Shown piece after piece: positions 1 through 8,820 of a stretch of 14,936 nucleotides of DNA. The translations under genes were made by a program, and so were the position numbers. The notes below the pieces were generated by a model that was not told the DNA's origin, made no database searches, and worked only from the letters and a program-made list of their open reading frames with translations. Origin of the DNA: Betaproteobacteria bacterium (GTDB lineage Bacteria; Pseudomonadota; Gammaproteobacteria; Burkholderiales; Burkholderiaceae); NCBI GenBank assembly GCA_018969885.1, contig JAGWXN010000050.1:1-14936 (forward strand), written 5' to 3'. The stretch's first letter is position 1, and each line of letters starts with the position of its first letter.

Positions 1-873
1 GCTCTTCAGCAGCCGCCCCATTTCGGACGGATCACGCGTCAATTTGATCCCGCAGGACTCCATGATGGAGAGTTTTTCCTGGGCCGTGCCTTTGCCGCCC
101 GAGATGATGGCGCCTGCGTGGCCCATGCGCTTGCCAGGGGGCGCTGTGACGCCGGCAATGAAACCCACCACCGGCTTTTTCATGTTGTCGCGGATCCATT
201 CGGCAGCGGCTTCCTCATCCGACCCACCGATTTCTCCGATCATGACGACCGCATCGGTCTCCGGGTCGTCGTTGAACATGCGAAGGACATCAATGTGCTT
301 GAGTCCGTTCACCGGATCGCCGCCAATTCCCACCGCTGACGACTGACCCAGCCCGAGCGCAGTCAGTTGGCCGACCGCCTCATAGGTGAGGGTACCCGAG
401 CGCGACACCACACCGATTCGACCCTTGCGATGGATGTGGCCCGGCATGATGCCGATCTTGAGTTCCTCAGGCGTGATCACGCCCGGGCAATTCGGCCCCA
501 AGAGTAGCGTCTTGCGGTTTTCCTTGCGCATGCGGTCGCGCACGCGAATCATGTCGCGCACCGGGATGCCTTCGGTGATACAGATGGCAAGATCAAGATC
601 GGCCTCAACGGCCTCCCAGATTGCGTCGGCAGCACCCGCGGGGGGCACGTAAATGACCGATACCGTGGCTCCCGTTGCCTGCTTGGCCTCGCGGACCGAG
701 GCGTAAATGGGAATGCCCTCGAAATCTTCGCCCGCCTTCTTGGGATTGACGCCAGCGACATAGCAGTTGCGGCCGTTGGCGTAGTCGCGGCTGGTTCGGG
801 TATGGAACTGGCCGGTTTTACCGGTGATGCCCTGGGTCATCACCTTGGTGTTGCGGTTGATCAGGATGCTCAT
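1..873 (-). CDS. sucD: Succinyl-CoA synthetase (ADP-forming) subunit alpha, 3' end cut by window
   Basis: Alpha subunit of the TCA-cycle enzyme that couples succinyl-CoA cleavage to nucleotide triphosphate synthesis in the cytoplasm. The reading frame is open from an ATG at 873 to the window edge, giving 291 residues. Family members are about 290-300 residues, so only the last few residues and the stop are missing. Visible motifs are the CoA-binding GITGKTG at residues 15-21, GPNCPG at 126-131, and GHAGAI, in which His252 is the phosphorylated histidine of the family. The start is supported by a Shine-Dalgarno-like AAGGGA about six bases upstream. It lies 24 bases after the sucC stop, so the two subunits are clearly co-transcribed. 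No damage is seen. Confidence 0.97.
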   Translation of the reverse strand, partial: MSILINRNTKVMTQGITGKTGQFHTRTSRDYANGRNCYVAGVNPKKAGEDFEGIPIYASVREAKQATGATVSVIYVPPAGAADAIWEAVEADLDLAICITEGIPVRDMIRVRDRMRKENRKTLLLGPNCPGVITPEELKIGIMPGHIHRKGRIGVVSRSGTLTYEAVGQLTALGLGQSSAVGIGGDPVNGLKHIDVLRMFNDDPETDAVVMIGEIGGSDEEAAAEWIRDNMKKPVVGFIAGVTAPPGKRMGHAGAIISGGKGTAQEKLSIMESCGIKLTRDPSEMGRLLKS

Positions 874-897
874 GGGGTATCCCTTGGGAATTCGGGT

Positions 898-2064
898 TCA
901 GGCGGCCGACGCGGCGGCAACCACCTTCTGCGCGGCCTCGGCCATGGTGTCGGCCGAGATGATGGGCAGGCCCGACTCGGCCAGCATTTTCTTGCCCAGA
1001 TCCTCGTTGGTGCCCTTCATACGCACGACCAGGGGAACCTTGAGACCCACCGCCTTGCTCGCGGCAATGACGCCTTCTGCGATGGTGTCGCACTTCATGA
1101 TGCCACCAAAGATATTGACCAAAATGGCCTTCAATTCGGGGTTACGCAGCATGATCTTGAAGGCCTCGGTCACCTTCTCGGTGGTCGCGCCGCCGCCCAC
1201 ATCGAGGAAGTTGGCGGGTTCGCCGCCGAACAGCTTGATGGTGTCCATGGTGGCCATGGCGAGGCCCGCGCCGTTCACCAGGCAGCCGATATTGCCATCG
1301 AGCTGGATGTAGGCGAGATCAAACTTCGAGGCCTCGATTTCAGCGGGATCTTCTTCGTCGAGATCGCGCAACGCCACGATCTCGGGGTGCCGGAACAGGG
1401 CGTTCGAATCGAAATTGAGTTTGGCGTCGAGCGCCACCACTCGGCCATCGCCCGTGAGGATCAGCGGGTTGATTTCGGCCAGCGACGCATCGGTGTCCCA
1501 GAAAGCCTGGTAGAGGCCTTTCAGAATGGTGCGCGCCTGAGGCAGGGACGCCTCGGGAATACCGATCTGCCGGGACAGGCTGTCCGCCTCGGCATCGGCG
1601 AGCCCGACTGCGGGATCGACCGCCACCTTATGGATTTTCTCGGGCGTATGCTCGGCCACCTCCTCGATGTCCATGCCACCCTCGCTCGAGGCCATCATGG
1701 TGATCCGCTGCGTGACGCGGTCGACCACCAGCCCGATGTAGAGCTCTTTTTTGATGTCGGCGCCTTCTTCGATCAGCAGCCGCCGCACCTTCTGGCCCTG
1801 AGGGCTGGTTTGATGCGTAATGAGCTGCATGCCGAGAATTTCGCTCGCGCGTTGCCTGACTTCGTCAACCGAGCGCGCGAGCTTCACACCGCCACCCTTG
1901 CCGCGGCCTCCAGCGTGAATCTGCGCCTTGACCACCCAGACCGGGCCGCCAAGCGTCTTCGCAGCCGAGACGGCTTCGTCGACCGAAAAACATGGGATAC
2001 CGCGCGGTACCGCCACGCCGTAGCGCTTGAGCAGTTCTTTGCCCTGATATTCGTGAATTTTCAC
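898..2064 (-). CDS. sucC: Succinyl-CoA synthetase (ADP-forming) subunit beta
   Basis: Beta subunit of succinyl-CoA synthetase. It carries the ATP-grasp nucleotide site and much of the succinate site, and pairs with the adjacent sucD product. The protein has 388 residues, matching the family. It begins with the typical MKIHEYQ and has a glycine-rich ATP-grasp loop (GGRGKGGGV, residues 52-60), the metal-binding AEINPL segment (about 196-201), and the C-terminal [11 protein letters not shown] (264-274) and [10 protein letters not shown] (317-326) motifs. The start codon is GTG, preceded by GGGGAG about seven bases upstream; no in-frame ATG fits better. It is first in the sucC-sucD unit, with about 220 bases of non-coding DNA before it. 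Confidence 0.97.
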   Translation of the reverse strand: MKIHEYQGKELLKRYGVAVPRGIPCFSVDEAVSAAKTLGGPVWVVKAQIHAGGRGKGGGVKLARSVDEVRQRASEILGMQLITHQTSPQGQKVRRLLIEEGADIKKELYIGLVVDRVTQRITMMASSEGGMDIEEVAEHTPEKIHKVAVDPAVGLADAEADSLSRQIGIPEASLPQARTILKGLYQAFWDTDASLAEINPLILTGDGRVVALDAKLNFDSNALFRHPEIVALRDLDEEDPAEIEASKFDLAYIQLDGNIGCLVNGAGLAMATMDTIKLFGGEPANFLDVGGGATTEKVTEAFKIMLRNPELKAILVNIFGGIMKCDTIAEGVIAASKAVGLKVPLVVRMKGTNEDLGKKMLAESGLPIISADTMAEAAQKVVAAASAA

Positions 2065-2203
2065 TGGATGGCTCCCCGGTTAGGTCGCGCGGCCACGTGG
2101 GGTGGTCAGGCCGGCACCGGGTCGGGACCTCCCGAAACGCGCAGCCGCACGGACCAGCTACTCTGCTGACCGGCGATCGCATTGCCTGCCGGAATGGCGC
2201 CGG

Positions 2204-2231
2204 AGTGTATCACGCAGCCCCAGAGCGAAAA
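2204..2231 (-). promoter_or_regulatory. Candidate sucCD promoter
   Basis: On the minus strand an extended -10 element (TG-A-TACACT; hexamer at 2204-2209) lies 16 bases downstream of a weak -35-like TTTTCG (2226-2231). It would give an mRNA leader of about 130 bases before the sucC GTG. It is the best match in the gap between recX and sucC, but the -35 is poor and the assignment rests on pattern only. Nothing else recognisable, such as a riboswitch or a small ORF, was seen in the gap 2065-2284. Confidence 0.35.
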
Positions 2232-2262
2232 GCATGTTGCTGCGCGTGGTGAAAGCGGAACA

Positions 2263-2283
2263 CCCGCCGCGACCGACGGCGGG
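2263..2283 (-). terminator. GC-rich stem-loop just after recX, possible terminator
   Basis: A perfect 7-bp stem, CCCGCCG paired with CGGCGGG, encloses a 7-base loop. It starts one base past the recX stop codon. Downstream on the minus strand comes TGTTCCGCTTTC, which is not a proper U-tract. It could therefore be a weak intrinsic terminator or a 3'-end-stabilising hairpin for the recA-recX transcript. Its position between recX and the separate sucCD unit supports a 3'-end role. Confidence 0.45.
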
Positions 2284-2284
2284 C

Positions 2285-2773
2285 TCAGAGGTCGTCGGGC
2301 TCGTCGGCCATGCTGGACGATCGGCCCGCCGCGCCCACCACCCTCCGGATGACCTCGGCGGCAAAGCCGCGCCCGGCAAGGAACCGCATCTGGCGCAACC
2401 GCTCCTCGCGACTGGCAGGCGCCTCGCCAAAGCGCCTCTGCCAAACCTCTCGCGCTCGCTCCAGTTCGGATGCCTTGAGCGCCTCAAGCGCGGGCCCGAG
2501 TTGCTCCGCTGACAACTGATGCGTGCGTAATTCGTGTTGGATTCTTGCGGCGCCGAACCGGTCGGCCCGTCGCCGCACGAGGCTCTCGATAAAGCGCTGA
2601 TCCGACAGGAGTTTCTTTGCAACGAGCTGGTCAAGCACGGCGTCGAGCGCATCGGCATCGGGCGCGTGCGCGACAAGCCGTGCCCGAAGTTCGGCACGAC
2701 TGTATTCACGCCGCGCAAGAAACCCCAGCGCCCGGGCCTCGAGGGAAACCGGTGGCCGGCTCAATCGACCCAC
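2285..2773 (-). CDS. recX: Recombination regulatory protein RecX
   Basis: RecX binds RecA filaments and limits their extension and activity. The 162-residue product has the family layout of short helical repeats: an N-terminal LEARALGFLARREYSRAEL-type first repeat (from about residue 11), a central DQRFIESLVRRRADRFGAARI stretch typical of the second repeat, and a C-terminal repeat ending in RGFAAEVIRRVV. It lies 17 bases after the recA stop, the usual recA-recX arrangement, so it is probably expressed by read-through from the SOS-controlled recA promoter. The start is uncertain. GTG at 2773 is used here, but a TTG three codons later sits better behind a GAGGGTGGG stretch. The difference is only three residues. 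Confidence 0.9.
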   Translation of the reverse strand: MGRLSRPPVSLEARALGFLARREYSRAELRARLVAHAPDADALDAVLDQLVAKKLLSDQRFIESLVRRRADRFGAARIQHELRTHQLSAEQLGPALEALKASELERAREVWQRRFGEAPASREERLRQMRFLAGRGFAAEVIRRVVGAAGRSSSMADEPDDL

Positions 2774-2790
2774 CCTCGACGCCCGACCGA

Positions 2791-3852
2791 TCAGGCCGCC
2801 GCCGCGCCTGCTTCACCCACCGGGCGCTCAACGACACCGAAATGCACACGGACTTTGTTTTCCATTTCGTGTGCCATTTCGGGATGATCGCGCAGGTACT
2901 CGCGCGCGTTGTCCTTGCCCTGCCCGATACGATCGCTGCCGTAGCTGTACCAGGCGCCGCTCTTCTCGACCACGCCGCAGTTGGCCCCCAGATCGAGGAT
3001 CTCGCCCTCGCGCGAGATGCCCTCCCCATACAGGATGTCAAAGTCAGCCGCCTTGAACGGCGGAGCGACCTTGTTCTTGACCACCTTCACGCGGGTTTCG
3101 CTGCCAATGACTTCGTCGCCCTTCTTAATTGCACCCGTGCGACGGATGTCCAGGCGCACCGATGAGTAAAACTTGAGCGCGTTGCCACCGGTGGTGGTTT
3201 CGGGGTTGCCGAACATGACGCCGATCTTCATGCGGATCTGGTTGATGAAGATGATCATGGAGTTGGTGCGCTTGATGGTTGCCGTGAGCTTGCGCAACGC
3301 CTGCGACATGAGACGCGCCTGCAGGCCTGGCAGGGAGTCACCCATTTCGCCTTCGATCTCGGCCTTCGGCGTGAGCGCCGCGACGGAGTCGATGACAATG
3401 AGGTCGACCGACCCGCTTCGGACCAGGGCATCTGCGATTTCGAGCGCCTGCTCACCGGTATCGGGCTGGGAGACGAGGAGGTCATCGAGCGTGACCCCGA
3501 GCTTGGCCGCGTATTGGACGTCGAGTGCGTGCTCGGCGTCGATGAAGGCGCAGGTGCCACCCAGCTTCTGCATTTCGGCGATGACCTGCAGGGTGAGCGT
3601 GGTTTTGCCTGACGACTCAGGACCGAAGATTTCGATGACACGCCCACGTGGCAGGCCACCCACGCCCAACGCGATGTCGAGCCCGAGCGACCCGGTGGAG
3701 ACCACCTGGATGTCGTGTTCGACGCCGGCATCGGCCAGCCGCATGATGGAGCCCTTGCCAAACTGCTTTTCGATCTGGGCGAGCGCGGCGCTTAAGGCCT
3801 TGCCGCGTTCGGTACGGGATTTTGCGTCGTCCATGTTGATGACTTTGTCCAT
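2791..3852 (-). CDS. recA: DNA recombinase RecA
   Basis: ATP-dependent strand-exchange protein and co-protease for LexA cleavage, central to homologous recombination and the SOS response. The 353-residue protein has Walker A GPESSGKT at residues 77-84, the Walker B stretch LIVIDS at 151-156, the DNA-binding L2 region around 206-220 ([16 protein letters not shown]) and a normal C-terminal domain. No key residue is missing. The first ATG is preferred over the later ATG at residue 7 because GAGG lies five bases upstream of it. A LexA box and a good promoter lie directly upstream, and recX follows 17 bases downstream. Confidence 0.98.
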   Translation of the reverse strand: MDKVINMDDAKSRTERGKALSAALAQIEKQFGKGSIMRLADAGVEHDIQVVSTGSLGLDIALGVGGLPRGRVIEIFGPESSGKTTLTLQVIAEMQKLGGTCAFIDAEHALDVQYAAKLGVTLDDLLVSQPDTGEQALEIADALVRSGSVDLIVIDSVAALTPKAEIEGEMGDSLPGLQARLMSQALRKLTATIKRTNSMIIFINQIRMKIGVMFGNPETTTGGNALKFYSSVRLDIRRTGAIKKGDEVIGSETRVKVVKNKVAPPFKAADFDILYGEGISREGEILDLGANCGVVEKSGAWYSYGSDRIGQGKDNAREYLRDHPEMAHEMENKVRVHFGVVERPVGEAGAAAA

Positions 3853-3896
3853 GTTGACCTCGTCTGGGTGTGGGATGAGAAGCGCGAGTGACGAGG

Positions 3897-3925
3897 ATTA
3901 TTGCACGCAACTACTGTATAAACAA
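3897..3925 (-). promoter_or_regulatory. recA promoter (sigma-70 type)
   Basis: On the minus strand, TTGTTT (-35, at 3920-3925) and AATAAT (-10, at 3897-3902) are separated by exactly 17 bases. The -10 ends about 44 bases upstream of the recA ATG, giving a short leader that contains the GAGG ribosome-binding site. The -35 lies inside the LexA box, so repressor binding would block polymerase. Confidence 0.75.
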
Positions 3926-3931
3926 TCAGTT
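3912..3931. promoter_or_regulatory. LexA operator (SOS box) of recA
   Basis: The plus strand reads TACTGTATAAACAATCAGTT. This matches the gammaproteobacterial/betaproteobacterial LexA consensus TACTGTATATATATACAGTA at 16 of 20 positions, including a complete CTGT half-site; the other half-site reads TCAG in place of ACAG. It overlaps the recA -35 element, as expected for a LexA-repressed recA. LexA itself is not in the window. Confidence 0.85.
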
Positions 3932-3952
3932 CTTTTCGGCTAGGCGGTCGGG

Positions 3953-4513
3953 TCAAGCGGACGCTTGCGCCGCACTGGCAAACGTGGCGGAAAAAATCTC
4001 CCGAGCGCGTAAGAGCGCATGAAGCGCGGTCTGTGCACGCACGGCATCTCTTGCGCCATTGAAGTGTCGCGTTTCAACGACGACCCGCTGTACCGCTCCG
4101 GGCCCCGAGCCGCCAGGCCCGATTGCCCATCCAAAACACACGGTCCCTACGGGCTTACCCGCACTGCCGCCGCCTGGCCCGGCCACCCCGGTCACAGCGA
4201 GCGCAAGCCGCGCGCGGCTTCGGCGCAGTGCACCCTCGGCCATGGCCCGGGCAACCGGCTCGCTCACCGCGCCATGCGCGTCCAGCGTGTCAGCCGGCAC
4301 CCCCAGGAGCTCATGTTTAGACGCATTGCTGTAGGTGACGAACCCGCGCTCGAACCACTGGCTCGAGCCCGCCAGTTCGGTCAGGGTGGCGGCAATCAAC
4401 CCCCCGGTACACGACTCGGCGGTGGCCACCAGGGCGCCATGCGCCATCAAAGGGGCAGCCAGCTGACGGGCAGCATCGAGAAGATCGGAGGGCAGAACGA
4501 CAACGGAGTTCAT
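3953..4513 (-). CDS. pncC: Nicotinamide-nucleotide amidohydrolase PncC (CinA C-terminal family)
   Basis: Hydrolyses nicotinamide mononucleotide to nicotinate mononucleotide in the pyridine-nucleotide salvage cycle. The 186-residue protein is the stand-alone CinA C-terminal domain; the N-terminal molybdopterin-like domain of full CinA is absent, as in many proteobacteria. Visible motifs are TAESCTGGLIA at residues 31-41, with the Ser of ESCTGG being the family active-site serine, VTYSNASK at 59-66, and the glycine-rich VTGVAGPGGG at 107-116 followed by KPVGTV. A small Gly/Pro-rich insertion lies at about 132-140. It starts 27 bases after the pgpA stop, with no clear Shine-Dalgarno sequence, and is the last gene of the rib-nusB-thiL-pgpA cluster, directly before the recA promoter. 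pncC near recA is a common proteobacterial pairing. Confidence 0.92.
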   Translation of the reverse strand: MNSVVVLPSDLLDAARQLAAPLMAHGALVATAESCTGGLIAATLTELAGSSQWFERGFVTYSNASKHELLGVPADTLDAHGAVSEPVARAMAEGALRRSRARLALAVTGVAGPGGGSAGKPVGTVCFGWAIGPGGSGPGAVQRVVVETRHFNGARDAVRAQTALHALLRAREIFSATFASAAQASA

Positions 4514-4540
4514 GGGAGAGGGATCATCGGGCGAAGGCGG

Positions 4541-5026
4541 TCAGACGCCCACAGCCCGCCAGATTGCAAAAAGAAGCAAGGTAAAAAAAGCCGCCAGCAG
4601 ATCGTCGAGCATGATGCCAAATCCGCCCTTCAAGCGGGCGTCGACAACCCCGATCGGTGGGGGTTTGGCGATATCGAAGAAGCGAAAGAGCGCGAACGCG
4701 ACGAGCTGCGTGAACCAGTCGGTGGGCAGAAACGCAAGCACCAGCCAGAACGCCACGATCTCATCCCAGACAATCGCCGAATGATCGCTCACCCCGACAT
4801 CGCGCGCCGCGCGGCCACAGGCCCAGATTCCGATCAGAAACGACGTCGCAATCAGCAACAGCCAATGATGAGGGGCCAACCAGTCTTCCAGGGCAACAAA
4901 CACGCACCAGGCCCACAGGGTTCCGACGGTGCCAGGGGCCCGCGGAAAGAGACCGCTGCCAAATCCGAGCGCAATCAGATGCGCGGGCGAGGCCAGGCGG
5001 AACCGCGCCAGGGCCGCAGCCTTCAC
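4541..5026 (-). CDS. pgpA: Phosphatidylglycerophosphatase A
   Basis: Membrane phosphatase that removes phosphate from phosphatidylglycerophosphate to make phosphatidylglycerol. From a GTG at 5026 the product has 161 residues, close to family length. Motifs are GFGSGLFPRAPGTVGTL (21-37), DHSAIVWDEIVAFW (81-94), FRFFDIAKPPPIGVVD (114-129) and GGFGIMLDDLLA (134-145). The acidic residues in the second and last motifs fit the metal-dependent site. Hydrophobic segments lie near 40-48, 55-70, 91-113 and 144-160. The start is uncertain: there is no in-frame ATG and no strong ribosome-binding site at this GTG. The frame stays open back to a TTG at 5116 that overlaps the end of thiL and would add 30 residues. 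Confidence 0.88.
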   Translation of the reverse strand: MKAAALARFRLASPAHLIALGFGSGLFPRAPGTVGTLWAWCVFVALEDWLAPHHWLLLIATSFLIGIWACGRAARDVGVSDHSAIVWDEIVAFWLVLAFLPTDWFTQLVAFALFRFFDIAKPPPIGVVDARLKGGFGIMLDDLLAAFFTLLLFAIWRAVGV

Positions 5027-5099
5027 CCGCGCGCGCCCGGCATCGCCTGCCAGGCCGGGCGCGGCCTCACCCGCGGGCTGCGAGTGCTCATCGGGCCGA

Positions 5100-6053
5100 T
5101 CAGCGGAAATGATCAAACCCCCGCTGGTCCTGTTCGAGCAGCCGCCCTGCCCCATCCGTGACCCGCAAGCCGGCACACGCGGACATGCTGCCGATTCGGG
5201 TGACGGGAACCCCCAGCCGCGCGGGGAGTGCGTCAAGCGCGTGGCGCTGCGACACCGGCGCGGTGAACAGAAGCTCGTAGTCATCCCCCCCGGAGAGTGC
5301 CAGTCGCCTGCGCTCGGCATCGGGAACGCCTGCCAGGGTGGCGTCAACCGGGACCCACGGCCAGTTGATCTCGGCGCCCAGCCCCGAGCGTTCGCAGAGA
5401 TGGGACAGATCAGCCAGCAGCCCGTCGGATACATCGATTGCAGCATGAGCGAGCGGCCGGAGCGCGAGCCCGAGCGACACGCGCGGCTGAGGCTGCTCCA
5501 TTCGGATGCGGGCCGGGTGCCCAACGGGGAGCATCCGTCCCGCGAGCGCCTCACGAACCGCCAAGGCCGCGCCGCCCAGAGCGCCGCTTACCCACAGGTC
5601 ATCCTCTGCAATCGCCCGATCGCGGCGGAGCGCCCGATCGGGCCGCACCTCACCGAAGGCGGTGATGCTGATGGTCAGCGGCCCGCGTGTGGTGTCGCCC
5701 CCCACAAGCTCGCAGCCCGTTTGATCGGCGAGGGCAAACATCCCCGCCGCGAATCCCGCCAGCCATCGTTCGTTGACATCGGGCAATGCCAACGCAAGCG
5801 TAAAGCCCACGGGGGTCGCCCCCATCGCCGCCAGATCAGACAAATTGACCGCGAGCGCCTTGTGCCCGACGGTGTCGGCGGGGGCGTCAGCGAGGAAGTG
5901 ACGGCCAGACACCAGCATGTCGGTGGTGACAGCAAGCGCTCGGCCACCGGCAGGCGCAGCAAGCAGCGCGCAATCGTCGCCCACGCCCAGCAGCGCCCGG
6001 CGCGCGGGTCGCTCGAAGAACCGCTTGATCAGCTCAAATTCACCGAGCGCCAT
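5100..6053 (-). CDS. thiL: Thiamine-monophosphate kinase
   Basis: Phosphorylates thiamine monophosphate to thiamine diphosphate, the last step of the cofactor pathway; the TPP enzyme at 10178 uses this cofactor. The 317-residue protein begins MALGEFELI, the standard family start, which is why the ATG at 6053 is chosen over a TTG eight codons upstream. Motifs are GVGDDCALL (23-31), [13 protein letters not shown] (69-81), GGDTTRG (118-124), [10 protein letters not shown] (207-216) and [10 protein letters not shown] (254-263). These Asp-rich loops bind ATP and metal in the AIR-synthase-like fold. The start overlaps the nusB stop by 14 bases, and nusB-thiL-pgpA is a widespread arrangement. Confidence 0.96.
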   Translation of the reverse strand: MALGEFELIKRFFERPARRALLGVGDDCALLAAPAGGRALAVTTDMLVSGRHFLADAPADTVGHKALAVNLSDLAAMGATPVGFTLALALPDVNERWLAGFAAGMFALADQTGCELVGGDTTRGPLTISITAFGEVRPDRALRRDRAIAEDDLWVSGALGGAALAVREALAGRMLPVGHPARIRMEQPQPRVSLGLALRPLAHAAIDVSDGLLADLSHLCERSGLGAEINWPWVPVDATLAGVPDAERRRLALSGGDDYELLFTAPVSQRHALDALPARLGVPVTRIGSMSACAGLRVTDGAGRLLEQDQRGFDHFR

Positions 6054-6516
6054 CGGAGGCGTTGGCAGCGGCTTCAACGGCGCGAATCTTGAGCGCCACC
6101 CGATCGAGAACGCCGTTCACGTATTTGTAGCCGTCGGTGCCGCCAAAGGTTTTGGCAAGCTCAACCGCCTCATTGATGACCACCCGATACGGAATTTCCG
6201 GGTGGTGTAGCAGTTCGAAGACAGCAACCAGCAGCACTGCATGCTCAACCGGGCTCAGCTCGGCAACCGGCCGGTCGAGCGCGGGCGTGATGGCTTCGTG
6301 GAGTAGCGCCGATGAACCCATCACCCCGTGAAGGAGCGCCTGAAAATGCTCCCGGTCGGCCTTGGCAAAGCCCGGGTTGTCGAACTGCAGATGCGCTTCA
6401 ATGGCACCGGCTTCACTGCCATTGAGCAGCCACTCATAGAGTCCCTGAAGCGCAAGCTCACGCGAACGCCGTCGCGCGCTCTTGGCAGGCGTACCTCGGC
6501 TGGCGGGCTGATTCAA
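6040..6516 (-). CDS. nusB: Transcription antitermination protein NusB
   Basis: NusB binds boxA RNA with NusE (S10) and promotes antitermination, mainly in rRNA operons. The 158-residue all-helical protein shows the family features: an Arg-rich [20 protein letters not shown]-terminus (RNA-binding arginines), [21 protein letters not shown] in the middle, and [18 protein letters not shown] with YKYVNGVLD towards the end. The start codon is TTG at 6516, overlapping the ribH stop as TTGA, equivalent to the common ATGA coupling. No ATG or GTG occurs before the conserved core, so the TTG is the only reasonable start. The C-terminus extends slightly past the core and overlaps thiL. Confidence 0.94.
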   Translation of the reverse strand: MNQPASRGTPAKSARRRSRELALQGLYEWLLNGSEAGAIEAHLQFDNPGFAKADREHFQALLHGVMGSSALLHEAITPALDRPVAELSPVEHAVLLVAVFELLHHPEIPYRVVINEAVELAKTFGGTDGYKYVNGVLDRVALKIRAVEAAANASDGAR

Positions 6517-7025
6517 TCGCGCGCCCCGTTCTCGAGTGCCCAGCTGATGTCGTCGACGGGTTCGAAATCATCGAGCCAATCGGCGAGCCTTGCCATTTCA
6601 ACGGCCACACGCGCGGCCTCGGCGCCCTTGACCGGCGCGCGGACCATTGCCTGCTCGTCGGTGTCGGTGGTGAGTACCGCATTGGCCACCGGCACACCGA
6701 ACTCCGTGGCAACGCCCTGAATGCCCCGTCCGGATTCATTGGCGACCAGCTCGAAGTGATAGGTTTCACCACGAATGACCGCACCGAGCGCGATCAGCGC
6801 ATCGAACGAACCGGTACCGGCCATGCGGTGCAGCACAAAGGGGATTTCAAGCGCCCCGGGCACCGAGCAGAGCACGATGTCGTCATCGCTCACCCCCAGC
6901 CTTGAAAGCTCGGCCAGACACGCCTCGCGAAGCGCCGTGCAGACCGGCTCATTGAACCGGGACTGAACGATGCCGATACGGAGCGCCTCGCCTTCGGGCT
7001 CTGCCTGGAATAGTTCAACCGACAT
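6513..7025 (-). CDS. ribH: 6,7-dimethyl-8-ribityllumazine synthase
   Basis: Condenses the ribityl-aminopyrimidine with 3,4-dihydroxy-2-butanone 4-phosphate to give lumazine, the next-to-last step of riboflavin synthesis. It is expected to form a pentameric or icosahedral cytoplasmic assembly. The 170-residue product has FNEPV (24-28), [11 protein letters not shown] (53-63), [14 protein letters not shown] (81-94) with the catalytic histidine at 90, and SGRGIQGV (98-105). The start at the ATG at 7025 is well supported by AGGGAG about six bases upstream. It overlaps the ribBX stop by 11 bases. The C-terminal tail past residue 150 is somewhat longer than in the E. coli protein, as in many betaproteobacteria. 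Confidence 0.95.
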   Translation of the reverse strand: MSVELFQAEPEGEALRIGIVQSRFNEPVCTALREACLAELSRLGVSDDDIVLCSVPGALEIPFVLHRMAGTGSFDALIALGAVIRGETYHFELVANESGRGIQGVATEFGVPVANAVLTTDTDEQAMVRAPVKGAEAARVAVEMARLADWLDDFEPVDDISWALENGARD

Positions 7026-8154
7026 TTGCTTCTCCCTGAAGGACTGGGGCCTCAAACCCCGGCTCGGCCTCATGCGCAAAACCGGTGACTTCGAGCGAAA
7101 ACCCGCCCATGCTGGGCAGCTTAACGGGCCGTGACAGCAGTCGCATGCGCCCGACGCCGATGTCCCGCAGGATCTGCGCACCAATGCCGTAGGAGCGCAG
7201 ATCCATTTTCGGGCGACGCGCCGGCGCGGGCGCAGCGTCCCCTGGGCTGCCCAGTGGGATACCCGCGTTCGAACAATTGAGCAGCACCAGCGCCCCGCAG
7301 CCCGAGGCGGCAATCGCTGCCAGCGCCTTGTGCACCGACCAGGAGTGGCTGCCGCGCTTGGTATCGATGAGATCGATGGGCGAGGCCAGCTCCTGGACCC
7401 GCACCAATGCGTCGTTAGCAGGTCCGGGCTCGCCGCAGACCAGCGCCAGATGGGCGCCGCCCGCCGCGCGATCGCGATACGTGAGCATTCGGAATTCGCC
7501 GTGCACGGTCTGCACCGACGACACGCCGATCCGCTCGACCAGTGACTCATTTGCACTGCGGTAGCCGATCAGATCGGCGATGGTGCCGATTTTCAGGCCA
7601 TGCGTGCGACCGAATTCAATGAGGTCGGGCAGTCGTGCCATCGTGCCGTCATCGTTCATGATCTCGCAGATGACCGACGCTGGTTCAAGGCCGGCCAGCG
7701 ACGCCAGATCGCAACCCGCCTCGGTATGGCCGGCTCGCACCAGCACGCCCCCCTTTTCCGCGCGTAGGGGAAACACATGCCCGGGCTGAACCAGATCGGC
7801 GGGGCGCGCTTCGCGGGCAATCGCCGCCTGAATGGTGCGCGCCCGGTCGGCCGCCGAGATACCGGTGCTTACCCCCTCAGCGGCCTCGATCGACACCGTG
7901 AATTTGGTGCCGTGGCGGGTGCCGTTTCGGCTCACCATGAGGGGAAGGTCCAACTGTCGGCAACGGTCTTCGGTCAGCGTGAGGCAGATGAGACCACGGC
8001 CGAACCGGGCCATGAAATTGATTGCCTCGGGCGTGACGAACTCAGCCGCCAGCACCAGATCGCCCTCATTCTCGCGATCTTCCTCGTCGACCAGAATCAC
8101 CATTCGGCCGGCACGAATGTCGGCAATGATCTCGGAAATGCTTGAAAGCGCCAT
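7015..8154 (-). CDS. ribB: 3,4-dihydroxy-2-butanone-4-phosphate synthase fused to a degenerate GTP cyclohydrolase II domain (RibBX type)
   Basis: The N-terminal domain (residues 1-200) makes 3,4-dihydroxy-2-butanone 4-phosphate from ribulose 5-phosphate. It has [11 protein letters not shown] (23-33), [12 protein letters not shown] (80-91), [12 protein letters not shown] (94-105), [11 protein letters not shown] (141-151) and NDDGTMAR (167-174), so the synthase looks intact. The C-terminal domain (about 205-379) aligns with GTP cyclohydrolase II by order and keeps the late [13 protein letters not shown] motif (322-334). It lacks the zinc-binding cysteine signature (EC..GD...S..CDC) and the RQEGRGI motif; the equivalent region reads [20 protein letters not shown]. 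This fits the proteobacterial RibBX variant, not a bifunctional RibBA, so GTP cyclohydrolase activity is not expected. The gene starts nine bases after the ribE stop. Confidence 0.93.
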   Translation of the reverse strand: MALSSISEIIADIRAGRMVILVDEEDRENEGDLVLAAEFVTPEAINFMARFGRGLICLTLTEDRCRQLDLPLMVSRNGTRHGTKFTVSIEAAEGVSTGISAADRARTIQAAIAREARPADLVQPGHVFPLRAEKGGVLVRAGHTEAGCDLASLAGLEPASVICEIMNDDGTMARLPDLIEFGRTHGLKIGTIADLIGYRSANESLVERIGVSSVQTVHGEFRMLTYRDRAAGGAHLALVCGEPGPANDALVRVQELASPIDLIDTKRGSHSWSVHKALAAIAASGCGALVLLNCSNAGIPLGSPGDAAPAPARRPKMDLRSYGIGAQILRDIGVGRMRLLSRPVKLPSMGGFSLEVTGFAHEAEPGFEAPVLQGEANVG

Positions 8155-8163
8155 GATCGGATT

Positions 8164-8802
8164 CTACGCCGCGGGGTGGGGGGCACGAGTGGGCGCGCGC
8201 TCGCCCGCAGTGAGCAGGCGCTCGCAGTAGCGCGCAATCAGGTCGATCTCGAGGTTGACCTGAGCACCCGGCTTCAGATGCTTCAAGGTGGTGACTGCGA
8301 TCGTGTGCGGAATGAGGTTGATGGCAAAGTCGGTGCCCGCGGCTGAATCATCAACCTGGTTCACGGTGAGGCTCACGCCGTTCACGGTGATCGAGCCCTT
8401 GTAGGCCAGATAACGGCCCAGCCCGACTGGCGCACGCACGACGAGCAGCCACGATTCACCAACCGCTTCAAAGCGGCGCACCTCACCCAGCCCGTCGACA
8501 TGCCCCGACACCAGGTGCCCGCCCAGCCGGTCCGCGAGCCGGAGCGATTTCTCCAGATTGACCTCACCCGGCTGCGCGAGGCCGACCGTGCGCGCCAGGC
8601 TCTCCGCCGAGACGTCAAATGACAGGCGGTTTCCCGCAATCGCCACCACCGTCATGCAAGCGCCCTGAATGGCAATCGAGTCACCGATGGCAACGTCGTC
8701 CAACCCCAGCGTGCCGGCATCAACCACCAGCCGCATGCCGGTGGTCCCCAGCGGCTCGCAGCGCTCGATGCGGCCGACTGCCGCGACGATTCCGGTAAAC
8801 AT
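8164..8802 (-). CDS. ribE: Riboflavin synthase, alpha subunit
   Basis: Dismutates two 6,7-dimethyl-8-ribityllumazine molecules into riboflavin and the aminopyrimidine. The 212-residue protein has the two lumazine-binding beta-barrel repeats of the family. The first begins MFTGIV and contains GACMTV (47-52); the second begins around SGHVDG (99-104) and contains the matching GVSLTV (142-147). A C-terminal helix region includes [10 protein letters not shown], followed by a short Arg/Pro-rich tail. The start is confirmed by the invariant MFTGIV N-terminus, with AGGA very close upstream. It lies 18 bases after ribD. The family is called ribE or ribC depending on the organism. Confidence 0.95.
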   Translation of the reverse strand: MFTGIVAAVGRIERCEPLGTTGMRLVVDAGTLGLDDVAIGDSIAIQGACMTVVAIAGNRLSFDVSAESLARTVGLAQPGEVNLEKSLRLADRLGGHLVSGHVDGLGEVRRFEAVGESWLLVVRAPVGLGRYLAYKGSITVNGVSLTVNQVDDSAAGTDFAINLIPHTIAVTTLKHLKPGAQVNLEIDLIARYCERLLTAGERAPTRAPHPAA

Positions 8803-8820
8803 TTCCTGATTCCCAAAAAG

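Noticed and set aside
802..2169. 455-codon open frame on the plus strand opposite sucC and the end of sucD
   Set aside because: It is antisense to well-supported sucC/sucD. Long antisense frames are expected in GC-rich coding DNA, and the translation shows low-complexity composition with no recognisable domain.
4019..6092. Long plus-strand frames opposite pncC, pgpA and thiL
   Set aside because: They are antisense to genes with clear family motifs. Their Arg/Pro/Gly-rich products are typical of shadow frames.
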